From: DATLFP01 sp035540955
GTDB lineage: Bacteria > Actinomycetota > Acidimicrobiia > Acidimicrobiales > CADCSY01
DNA length: 11,967 nt
NCBI GenBank assembly: GCA_035540955.1
Contig: DATLFP010000084.1
Span: 1-11,967 of the forward strand
Direction: 5' to 3'
Positions 1 to 5,951 of the stretch are shown piece by piece. The notes under the pieces were generated by a model. The model did not search any database. It was not told where the DNA came from and was given only the letters and a program-made list of their open reading frames with translations. The position numbers and the translations under genes were made by a program. Each line of letters begins with the position of its first letter. The first letter of the stretch is position 1.

Positions 1-69
1 GGCCAAAGGGAGCAGACTGTAAATCTGCCGGCACAGCCTTCGGAGGTTCAAATCCTCCCCGGCCCACCA
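1..69 (+). tRNA. tRNA-Tyr (anticodon GTA), 5' end cut off by the window
   Basis: The anticodon stem is 12-16 paired with 24-28. The 7-base loop at 17-23 carries GTA at 19-21. A longer variable region follows, as expected for the type II tRNA-Tyr. The T arm is 42-46 paired with 54-58 around TTCAAAT. The 3' acceptor strand is 59-65, the discriminator is A66, and CCA is encoded at 67-69. The 5' acceptor strand and most of the D arm lie before base 1. A large hairpin follows within 10 bases. Confidence 0.93.
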
Positions 70-76
70 GCTGTCC

Positions 77-132
77 GAGCAGGGCGTTCGCGGCGGGAGG
101 CGTGACCTCGCCCGCCGGGGAACGCCCTGCTC
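77..132. terminator. Large hairpin, probable (bidirectional) terminator after tRNA-Tyr
   Basis: Bases 77-89 (GAGCAGGGCGTTC) are a perfect 13-base complement of 120-132. Inside, 91-97 (CGGCGGG) pairs with 111-117, and a few further pairs are possible around 98-100 and 106-108. The whole is a long, GC-rich stem with small bulges. It lies between tRNA-Tyr on the plus strand and the convergent cyclase/ATPase gene, so it could stop both transcripts. There is no T-run on either side, so calling it a terminator rests on stem stability and position. Confidence 0.7.
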
Positions 133-157
133 CCGGTCCGAACTGCTCGTCCGCGCC

Positions 158-200
158 CCACTCGGGTGCCGGGTTGCCGACACTCCCCGGTGTCGAGTGG
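158..200. terminator. Second inverted repeat near the 3' end of the cyclase/ATPase gene
   Basis: CCACTCG at 158-164 is complementary to CGAGTGG at 194-200. An overlapping alternative pairs CGACAC at 178-183 with GTGTCG at 190-195. It lies 28 bases beyond the stop of the minus-strand gene ending at 228, so it could act as that gene's terminator. There is no T-run. The stems are short and the two forms exclude each other, so confidence is low. Confidence 0.35.
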
Positions 201-227
201 CGACCGCCGGGCTGAGCTTCGGCGCCG

Positions 228-3200
228 CTAGGCGAGCGCGGTCGCCAGTCGACCGGCGAGGTGCGACCACTGGTCGCCGATGAGGAGGGGGCGGACGCCG
301 TCGGCGAGGGCCCGGGCCTCATCGAGCTCACCGCCTTCCATGAGCAGCTCGACCAGCTCCACCGTGGCCCATCGGGTCAGGAGCATGCCGCCGCGCTCGT
401 AGAGGTCGAGCGCGGCGCGGAGGTTGGCGATGGCCGCGCTGGCCCGACCCTCGGCGACGTCGAGCCACGCGAGGAGGTGGTCGCCGGCGACGTCGGCGCT
501 CTCGGCGGCGCCGGTCAGCATCAGGCCCGACCACGGCTCGATGTAGGGCCGAAGGACGGCGGCGAGCCCGCCGTCGCCGAGCCGCCGTACTGCTCGGGCG
601 AGCATTGCTGCGTACGGACTCTGGAAGGCGGCGGGCTGCGTGGCGATCGCCGCCGCCAGCTCGATGGCCATGACCGAGGCATCGTCGCGACCCTCGTGCG
701 CGGCGCGAACCGCGGCCGCGGCGTCCCCGGTGCCGGCCATGAGGCTCGGGTGGCGAAGGGCGATCTGCTCGTAGGCCGTCAACAGCGCGAGGTCATCGCC
801 GCTGACGAGGGCCCGCAGCGCCTGGGCCTGCAGCGAGGCGACCAGCTCCCCGGTCTGGCCGATGACCGAACCGGTCAGCCGGGCCAGCTCGATGAGCTCG
901 GGAGCCTCGGGTTCACCTCGCATCGCGGCCACGAAGGCGAGCAGGGCGCGACCCTCCCAGAGTGCGAGCTGGAAGCGCGCCGGCTCGGCGATGGCAAGGA
1001 TCTGGTGGGCGGCGGCGGCGACGCCGTCGAGGTCGCCGCGCACCGCGTGCGCGAAGGCCACGTTGTACCAACCTTCTGCGGCGCTGAAGACGTCGCCCGA
1101 CGGCGTGGCCCGATCGATGCCCTCACGCCCGATGGCCTCCATGGCATCGGGTCGAGGCTCGCCGCGCAGCGCCTGCCCGGCGGACCACAGCGCCCGGGCG
1201 AGCACGCTGCTGTCGCCGCTGCGGCGCGCCATGGCGAGCGCAGCCTCGGCGCTGGCGGCCCGGAGCTCGGCGTCGGGGGTGTAGGTCAGCCACCCGCACC
1301 GCGTCGTGAGCAGCCGCGCCCGCAGGGCCGAGTCCTCCGGGGGCAGGAGCGCCTCGGCGGCCTCGAGCAGCGCAACTCCTCGCGGGTCGTCGGGCCCCAG
1401 CCAGATGGCGGTCTCGCCACCGCCGTAGCCGATGGCGGCCCGGCCGACGATCTCGCCGTCACCCAGCTCGATGCCGAGGTCGCCGGCGGCCGAGAAGTGG
1501 ACGAGCCCGCCCCGCGGATCGACGGCGTTGTGCGCCTCACCGGCGGCGAGATGCAGCTCGGCTCGCCGACGGGCGTCGGGCGTCAGGTTCTCCTCGGCCT
1601 CGAGCGCTCGCTCGAACCAGCGGATGGCCTGCTCCCACGCCAGCGCTGCCATCGCCTCCTCGCCCGCCCGCCGGGCCAGCGCCACCGCGGTGTCGGCGTC
1701 GCCGACGACCGCCGCCTCGCAGTGGTGGTGGGCGATCGCGAGGAGCTCGCCGCCGCTGGCCTCGAGTGCGACCGCCACCTGATGGTGCATGCGCAACCGC
1801 TTGCCGAGCGACAGCTCCTCGGCGAGGGTCTGGCGGACCAGCGCGTGCGCGAACCGCCAGCGCCGCCCGCTCGCTTCGAGCAGCCCCCGCTGGGTGGCGG
1901 TGTCGAGGTGATCGAGCACGTCGACGATGTCGATCCCCGAGACGCTTGCGACCGTCGGCGCGTCGAACTCATGGCCGATCACGGCGGCGACTCGCAGTGC
2001 GTCGCTGAGCTCGGGCGGGAGCGCTGACAGCCGCCGCCCGATCACGTCGCGGACGCCTTCGGGGACGCCGAGCGCCTCGATGAGGCCCCGGTCGGCGCTC
2101 CACCGCCCGTCGGACTGGACGACGGCCCCCGACTCGACCAGGTGGCGCATGACCTCACCGACGAAGAAGGGGTTGCCGTCGGTCTCTGATTGGAGGAGCG
2201 CGGCGAGCGAGTCGATGTCGACGAGGTCGTGTCCGGCGGTGCGCACCAGCACGTCGCTGATGGCGGCGGCGTCGAGGCCGTCGAGGGCGAGCCGCTCGAC
2301 GCCCGGCTCGCGGCGGAGCTCCCCGAGCACCGACGACAGGGGGTGGCCCCGGTCGACGTCGGTGTCGCGGTAGGTCCCCAGCACCATCACCGGCCGGGTG
2401 GCCCGTTCGCGGACGACGTAGCGGAGCATCCGGAGCGTGGAGCCGTCGGCCCAGTGGAGGTCGTCGAGGACGAGCAGCACCGGCATGCGCGCCGCGGCGC
2501 GGGCGAGCAGGTCGACGGCGGCATCGAAGAGCCGCAGCCGCTCCTGTTCGGGATCGGCGACCGGTCGCGTCGCATCGGCCCGCTCCAGGAGGGCGACGAC
2601 CGGACCGAGCGCGCCGCCGTGGGCGGTGACATGGGCCTCGAGGACGTCGGCGTCGGCGTGACGTGCGAGGTGACCGAGGGCGTGGGAGAACGGCCGGTAC
2701 GGGAGGTCGACCTCCTCGTCGCACCCGCCGTAGAGCACGATGCCGCCGCCCTCGGCGACCACCCGAGCCAGCTCGCCCGCCAGGCGGGTCTTGCCGATGC
2801 CCGGTTCGCCGGCGAGCAGCACGACCTGGCCTTCGCCATGGCAGGTCGTCGCCCACGCCGACTTCAGCACCTGCCAGGCGTCGTCCCGGCCGGCGAAGGC
2901 GAAGGTCTGGGGCGTGGAGAACACCGTCGGGAGGGGGACACCGGAGACGTCGATCGATGGCTCCCACCCGACCGCCACCGTCGGCACCGGCTCGGAGAGG
3001 CCCTTCAGCTCGAGGGCGCCGACGGCCTCGAACCGATGGTCGCCCCGGCCACCGGCGAGCCACCGAACGACCTCGGCGGCGAGGATCTGGCCACCGTCGG
3101 CGGCGGCGCACAGGCGGGCGGCCTGGATCACCGGCGTGCCGAAGCAGTCGCCGTCCTCGACGGTCACGTCGCCGGCGGACAGCCCGGCCCGCAGCACGAG

Positions 3201-3485
3201 CGGCTCGTCGGGCTTGCGGCGGGTGTGGGCGTGCGCCGCCTGCTGGATGTCGACGGCGGCGGCCAACGCCTCGGCGGCGCCGGGGAACATGGCGAGCACG
3301 CCGTCGCCCATGCTCTTGACCGCGGTGCCGCCGTGACGGGCGATCGCCTCGGCCAGCAGCCGGTCGTGCTCGCGGCGCAGCGCCTCCGCCCGCTCCTCAC
3401 CGAGACGGGCGCGCTGCTCGGTGGAGCCGACGAGATCGGTCACGAGGATCGACGCGGTCTGCGTCGTCACCTCGGCGGGTGACAT
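228..3485 (-). CDS. Cyclase-homology domain / AAA-type ATPase / helical-repeat protein
   Basis: A protein of 1085 residues counted from the ATG at 3485. Residues about 10-172 form a class III nucleotide cyclase homology domain. Candidate metal-binding Asp are D17 (VTDLVGST) and D61 (KSMGDG), and the purine-selecting pair K57 and D113 is present. The transition-state Asn position holds Ile120 (PVIQAARL), while R124 is kept, so cyclase activity is doubtful. Residues about 195-450 are an ATPase of the type found in large LuxR-family regulators, with Walker A GEPGIGKT at 226-233 and Walker B VLLVLDD at 336-342. Residues about 590-1085 are Ala/Leu/Glu-rich, probably TPR-like helical repeats. No LuxR-type DNA-binding helix-turn-helix is seen at the C-terminus. 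The start overlaps the tag stop as TGATG; a GTG one codon earlier would overlap as GTGA. Either implies translational coupling. Role: probably signal-dependent regulation; the ligand is unknown. Confidence 0.88.
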   Translation of the reverse strand: MSPAEVTTQTASILVTDLVGSTEQRARLGEERAEALRREHDRLLAEAIARHGGTAVKSMGDGVLAMFPGAAEALAAAVDIQQAAHAHTRRKPDEPLVLRAGLSAGDVTVEDGDCFGTPVIQAARLCAAADGGQILAAEVVRWLAGGRGDHRFEAVGALELKGLSEPVPTVAVGWEPSIDVSGVPLPTVFSTPQTFAFAGRDDAWQVLKSAWATTCHGEGQVVLLAGEPGIGKTRLAGELARVVAEGGGIVLYGGCDEEVDLPYRPFSHALGHLARHADADVLEAHVTAHGGALGPVVALLERADATRPVADPEQERLRLFDAAVDLLARAAARMPVLLVLDDLHWADGSTLRMLRYVVRERATRPVMVLGTYRDTDVDRGHPLSSVLGELRREPGVERLALDGLDAAAISDVLVRTAGHDLVDIDSLAALLQSETDGNPFFVGEVMRHLVESGAVVQSDGRWSADRGLIEALGVPEGVRDVIGRRLSALPPELSDALRVAAVIGHEFDAPTVASVSGIDIVDVLDHLDTATQRGLLEASGRRWRFAHALVRQTLAEELSLGKRLRMHHQVAVALEASGGELLAIAHHHCEAAVVGDADTAVALARRAGEEAMAALAWEQAIRWFERALEAEENLTPDARRRAELHLAAGEAHNAVDPRGGLVHFSAAGDLGIELGDGEIVGRAAIGYGGGETAIWLGPDDPRGVALLEAAEALLPPEDSALRARLLTTRCGWLTYTPDAELRAASAEAALAMARRSGDSSVLARALWSAGQALRGEPRPDAMEAIGREGIDRATPSGDVFSAAEGWYNVAFAHAVRGDLDGVAAAAHQILAIAEPARFQLALWEGRALLAFVAAMRGEPEAPELIELARLTGSVIGQTGELVASLQAQALRALVSGDDLALLTAYEQIALRHPSLMAGTGDAAAAVRAAHEGRDDASVMAIELAAAIATQPAAFQSPYAAMLARAVRRLGDGGLAAVLRPYIEPWSGLMLTGAAESADVAGDHLLAWLDVAEGRASAAIANLRAALDLYERGGMLLTRWATVELVELLMEGGELDEARALADGVRPLLIGDQWSHLAGRLATALA

Positions 3486-4033
3486 CACCCGACGCTACCG
3501 AAGGCCCCCTGCCCGGCACCGTCACCAGGCCGCTGCAGCGCATCGACCCGTGCCCACGCGGGGCACGACTCCGGGTGACCGTTCACCACGCCGCAGGCCT
3601 GCAGGGCCGACTCGATGGTGACCGGGCCGAGGAAGCGGAAGCCGAGCGCCTTCATGCGGGTCGCGAGCCCGGCCGGCTCGCCGCCCTCCCACAGCAGCTC
3701 GCGCAGCGTGCCGCCGGTGTCGTGGAGCGCCATCGTGGCCCGGGCGTTGCCGATGGCGGCCTCGATCTTGGCGCGGTTGCGGACGATCCCCGCGTCGCCG
3801 AGCAGGCGCTCGACGTCGCCCTCGTCGAACCGGGCCACGGCGGCGATGTCGAACGCGGCGAACGCGGCCCGGAACGCCTCGCGCTTGCGGAGGATCGTGA
3901 TCCACGCCAGTCCCGACTGGAACGACTCGAGCACCAGGCGCCCGAACAGGCCGGGCTCGTCGGTGACGGGCACGCCCCACTCGTCGTCGTGGTAGCGCTC
4001 GTAGAGCGGGTCGCCGTCGCCGAAGCAGCGCAC
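3485..4033 (-). CDS. tag: DNA-3-methyladenine glycosylase I (Tag family)
   Basis: The product (182 residues from the GTG at 4033) excises 3-methyladenine from alkylated DNA, the first step of base excision repair. The sequence shows Tag hallmarks: the N-terminal RCFGDGDPLYERYHDDEWG, then LESFQSGLAWITILRKR and GIVRNRAKI. The zinc ligands expected from E. coli Tag are in place as C3, H15, H153 and C157. E36 and W44 match the residues that line the base pocket. It is slightly short: the loop before the final GFRFLGP segment is trimmed relative to typical family members of about 187-200 residues. GTG is the only start that gives the family N-terminus; the open frame continues upstream without resemblance. 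It starts 5 bases after the stop of the small upstream gene, and its stop overlaps the start of the cyclase/ATPase gene. Confidence 0.92.
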   Translation of the reverse strand: MRCFGDGDPLYERYHDDEWGVPVTDEPGLFGRLVLESFQSGLAWITILRKREAFRAAFAAFDIAAVARFDEGDVERLLGDAGIVRNRAKIEAAIGNARATMALHDTGGTLRELLWEGGEPAGLATRMKALGFRFLGPVTIESALQACGVVNGHPESCPAWARVDALQRPGDGAGQGAFGSVG

Positions 4034-4038
4034 GCCCG

Positions 4039-4194
4039 CTAGTAGGGCTCGACCGTGACCACCGCTCGGAGGACCTCGGCACCGGCATCGGCGGCGGCCC
4101 GCTCCGCGGCCCGCTCCACCGCCCAGCGCACGTGCTCCTCGGCGGCGGCGTCGACCGCCACCTCCACGCACACCGCGAGTCGAGTCACCGCCAT
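4039..4194 (-). CDS. Hypothetical small protein (51 aa) upstream of tag
   Basis: I do not recognise this protein. From the ATG at 4194 it begins MAVTRLAVCVEVAVDAA. It continues as a charged Ala/Glu/Arg helix and ends with a short beta-like run VLRAVVTVEPY. The alternation suggests a small strand-helix-strand fold. In-frame upstream ATGs (the furthest at 4257, giving 72 aa) are possible, but the residues they add look random and basic. No clear Shine-Dalgarno precedes either start. Support is mainly positional: its stop lies 5 bases before the tag start in the same direction, filling what would otherwise be a gap in the run. It could still be a chance frame in GC-rich DNA. Confidence 0.5.
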   Translation of the reverse strand: MAVTRLAVCVEVAVDAAAEEHVRWAVERAAERAAADAGAEVLRAVVTVEPY

Positions 4195-4272
4195 GCGCTC
4201 AACGTACGACCGGCGCGTTGCGGCGGAAAGGAGCATTTCGGCTGGGTGGGGCGTCAATGGTCACGGCGGCGC

Positions 4273-4770
4273 TCACGGCAGGAGCCGCTCGACGACGACC
4301 ACGTCGAGCCACTTGCCGAACTTGCGCCCCACCTCCCGCTCGACGCCGATCACCTCGAAGCCGAGAGCCGTGTGGAGCCGGATCGACGCCTCGTGACCGC
4401 CCACGATCCGGCCGAACACGGCGTGGAACCCCGAGCGGTTCGCCACCTCGAGCAGGTGGCCGAGCAGCAGGCGCCCGACGCCGCTGCCCTGGTGGGCGCG
4501 GTGGACGTACACGGAGTCCTCCACCGAGGTCCGGTAGGCGGGCCGGTCCTTCCAGGGCGACAGCGACGCGAAGCCGATCACCTCGCCGCCGGCCTCGGCG
4601 ACGATCGCCGAGTGGGCCCCCGACCGCGCCGCCAGCCACGCCCGCTGGGCGGCCAGGGTGCGGGGCTCGAGGTCGAAGGTCACCGTCGAGGTCGTGACCT
4701 CGACGTTGTAGATGGCACGGATGGCCTCGGCGTCCTCGAGAGTGGCCGTGCGAACAGCGGGCGCTAGCAT
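4273..4770 (-). CDS. GNAT-family N-acetyltransferase, phosphinothricin acetyltransferase-like
   Basis: A 165-residue protein from the ATG at 4770. It opens with the typical GNAT strand VRTATLEDAEAIRAIYN and continues TSTVTFDLEPRTLAAQ, characteristic of the phosphinothricin/L-methionine sulfoximine (Pat, MnaT) subgroup. The acetyl-CoA pyrophosphate loop is HQGSGVGRLLL at 93-103 (Q94-x-x-G97-x-G99). Another subgroup motif is the helix IVGGHEASIRLHTALGFE at 122-139. It transfers acetyl from acetyl-CoA to an amine of an amino-acid-like substrate; the substrate cannot be told from sequence. A GTG at 4782 would add four residues and is less likely. The start is only 12 bases from the divergent tRNA-Thr, so its promoter must lie inside or beyond the tRNA gene. 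A 78-base gap separates it from the small gene downstream, so operon membership is uncertain. Confidence 0.9.
   Translation of the reverse strand: MLAPAVRTATLEDAEAIRAIYNVEVTTSTVTFDLEPRTLAAQRAWLAARSGAHSAIVAEAGGEVIGFASLSPWKDRPAYRTSVEDSVYVHRAHQGSGVGRLLLGHLLEVANRSGFHAVFGRIVGGHEASIRLHTALGFEVIGVEREVGRKFGKWLDVVVVERLLP
4765..4770 (+). promoter_or_regulatory. Possible -10 element (TAGCAT) for tRNA-Thr
   Basis: TAGCAT fits the actinobacterial TANNNT -10 pattern and sits 12 bases before the mature 5' end of tRNA-Thr at 4783. No good -35 element is visible 16-18 bases upstream. It overlaps the start codon of the divergent acetyltransferase gene. Confidence 0.25.
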
Positions 4771-4782
4771 CGTCGGGCCCAC

Positions 4783-4855
4783 GCCCCCTTAGCTCAGTCG
4801 GCAGAGCGTTTCCATGGTAAGGAAAAGGTCGTCAGTTCGATTCTGACAGGGGGCT
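4783..4855 (+). tRNA. tRNA-Thr (anticodon GGT)
   Basis: The acceptor stem GCCCCCT at 4783-4789 pairs with AGGGGGC at 4848-4854. The anticodon stem TTTCC/GGAAA (4809-4813 with 4821-4825) encloses loop ATGGTAA, with anticodon GGT at 4816-4818. The T arm GTCAG/CTGAC encloses TTCGATT. The discriminator is T4855 and no CCA is encoded. Loop position 32 is A, where a pyrimidine is usual. It is followed by tRNA-Met and rpmG, a familiar actinobacterial order. Confidence 0.95.
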
Positions 4856-4918
4856 CGCAAGCCAGCAGGACCCATCTCCGGGCGCAAGCCACGAGTCCCC
4901 CAAAGCCACAAGTTCCAA

Positions 4919-4992
4919 GGCGGCGTAGCTCAGTTGGTCAGAGCACTCGGCTCATAATCGAGTTGTCGTCGGTTCGAGTCCGACCGCCGCTA
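4919..4992 (+). tRNA. tRNA-Met (anticodon CAT), probably elongator
   Basis: Acceptor GGCGGCG at 4919-4925 pairs with CGCCGCT at 4985-4991, including a G-U closing pair, and the discriminator is A4992. The anticodon stem CTCGG/TCGAG holds loop CTCATAA, with CAT at 4953-4955. The T arm is GTCGG/CCGAC around TTCGAGT. The initiator hallmarks (unpaired first acceptor position and three G-C pairs in the anticodon stem) are absent, so this is an elongator. A lysidine-modified tRNA-Ile with the same anticodon cannot be excluded, but the position before rpmG favours Met. No CCA is encoded. Confidence 0.92.
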
Positions 4993-5024
4993 CGTAGACG
5001 AACACCCAGCGAGGAGCACCACCG

Positions 5025-5189
5025 ATGCCGAGGAACGACAAGCGGGTGAAGGTCACCCTGGCCTGCGAGACCTGCAAGCGGCGCAACTACATCACGATGA
5101 AGAACAAGCAGAACGACCGCGAGCGCATCGAGATGAAGAAGTACTGCCGCTGGGATCGCCAGCACACGCTCCACAAGGAGACCCGCTGA
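5025..5189 (+). CDS. rpmG: Large-subunit ribosomal protein L33 (bL33)
   Basis: A 54-residue protein starting MPRNDKRVKVTLACETC and ending RQHTLHKETR, the usual L33 length and ends. L33 is a small 50S protein near the tRNA exit site. The first zinc-ribbon pair CETC (C14, C17) is intact. The second, normally C-x-x-C, reads CRWD: C41 is present but the last Cys is Asp44. The ribbon therefore lacks its fourth classical ligand, and H47 is the nearest possible replacement. The ribosome binding site GAGGAG at 5011-5016 is well placed 8 bases before the ATG. The gene begins 32 bases after tRNA-Met. It was found by reading the sequence directly and is short, but the match is clear. Confidence 0.95.
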   Translation: MPRNDKRVKVTLACETCKRRNYITMKNKQNDRERIEMKKYCRWDRQHTLHKETR

Positions 5190-5221
5190 AGCGGGCGACG
5201 AAGGAGCCCTTGCTTCAGCGG
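5183..5221 (+). terminator. Strong hairpin over the rpmG stop codon
   Basis: CCGCTGAAGC at 5183-5192 is a perfect 10-base complement of GCTTCAGCGG at 5212-5221. It continues into GGGC (5193-5196) pairing with GCCC (5206-5209) after a 2-base bulge, with a 9-base loop. The rpmG stop codon (5187-5189) lies in the 5' arm. There is no T-run after it, as is common for terminators of GC-rich actinobacteria. It probably separates the tRNA-rpmG transcript from the sigma-factor gene. Confidence 0.68.
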
Positions 5222-5263
5222 AACAGAAGAAGCGCCGCCGCAGGCGACCGACCACGCGCTTCC

Positions 5264-5327
5264 GCGACCGAAGGTCGCTGAGGCGTCCTCGCAGTTTCAG
5301 CGCCGTAGGCGCCGTATTGTAACGACC
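5264..5327 (+). promoter_or_regulatory. Structured upstream region of the sigma-factor gene with a possible -10
   Basis: The spacer holds two perfect small hairpins: GCGACC-GAA-GGTCGC at 5264-5278 and GCGCC-GTA-GGCGC at 5300-5312. A T/A-rich word TATTGT at 5315-5320, weakly like the TANNNT -10, follows immediately. Initiation from it would start at or next to the GTG at 5328, giving a leaderless mRNA. No Shine-Dalgarno is seen before that GTG, which agrees. A convincing -35 is not visible. Confidence 0.3.
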
Positions 5328-5951
5328 GTGCAGGTAACGCCTGCGGGTCCCCCCACGTCTGATCCCCCAGTGCCAGAGCCGCTGGCCGAGCTGGTCGCCG
5401 CCGCCCGCGACGGTGACCGTGAGGCATTCGACGAGCTGGTCCGGGTGACGTCGCGAGACACCTACACCCTGGCCTTCCGCCTCGTCGGCAACGAGGAGGA
5501 CGCGAGGGACGTGGTGCAGGAGACCTATCTCCGTGCCTACAAGGGCATCGGCAAGTTCCGGGGCGACGCCCAGTTCTCGACCTGGCTGTACCGGATCACC
5601 GCGAACTGCGCGAACACCCACCTGGGCAAGCGCCGGCGGCACCGCCACGACGAGCTGGTCGACGACGCCGTCCTCGCCGACGCCAACCCCGACCGCGATC
5701 CCCAGGCCACGGTCATCGCCTCCTCGCTCCGGGACCGGCTCACGGTGGCGCTCGACGACCTGCCCCCCAAGCTCCGGGCGGTCGTGGTGCTGCGTGACGT
5801 CTACGACCTGCCGCACGAGGCGATCGCCAGCGAGCTGGGCATCAGCGAGACGGCCGCCAAGGTCCGCCTCCACCGTGCGCGCCGCAAGCTGCGGGAGGCC
5901 GTGTTCCCGGCCAGGGGCGACGACGAGGAGACCGAGCGTCATGCAGTGTGA
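5328..5951 (+). CDS. ECF-type (sigma-70 family) RNA polymerase sigma factor
   Basis: A protein of 207 residues that directs RNA polymerase to a dedicated promoter set. Region 2 spans about 19-95, with the core-binding and -10 segment including EEDARDVVQETYLRAYKG, then FSTWLYRITANCA at 83-95. A charged linker (about 100-130) follows. Region 4 spans about 139-190, with LPPKLRAVVVLRDVYDLPHE and the helix-turn-helix around IASELGISETAAKVRLHRAR. Region 3 and region 1.1 are absent, as expected for the ECF group. The start is uncertain: GTG at 5328 has no ribosome binding site, and GTG at 5370 in the same frame would remove a Pro-rich 14-residue lead and still keep all of region 2. The last 11 bases overlap the anti-sigma gene, so the two are co-translated. 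The location between rpmG and tRNA-Trp/secE is unusual. Confidence 0.93.
   Translation: MQVTPAGPPTSDPPVPEPLAELVAAARDGDREAFDELVRVTSRDTYTLAFRLVGNEEDARDVVQETYLRAYKGIGKFRGDAQFSTWLYRITANCANTHLGKRRRHRHDELVDDAVLADANPDRDPQATVIASSLRDRLTVALDDLPPKLRAVVVLRDVYDLPHEAIASELGISETAAKVRLHRARRKLREAVFPARGDDEETERHAV

Noticed and set aside
261..2027. 588-codon open frame on the plus strand, and a similar one at 2190-3482
   Set aside because: Both lie antisense to the cyclase/ATPase gene. Their translations are low-complexity Gly/Arg/Pro/Asp without any recognisable domain, as expected for antisense frames in GC-rich genes.
4132..4767. Plus-strand frame of 211 codons opposite the acetyltransferase
   Set aside because: Antisense to a clear GNAT gene and without domain resemblance.
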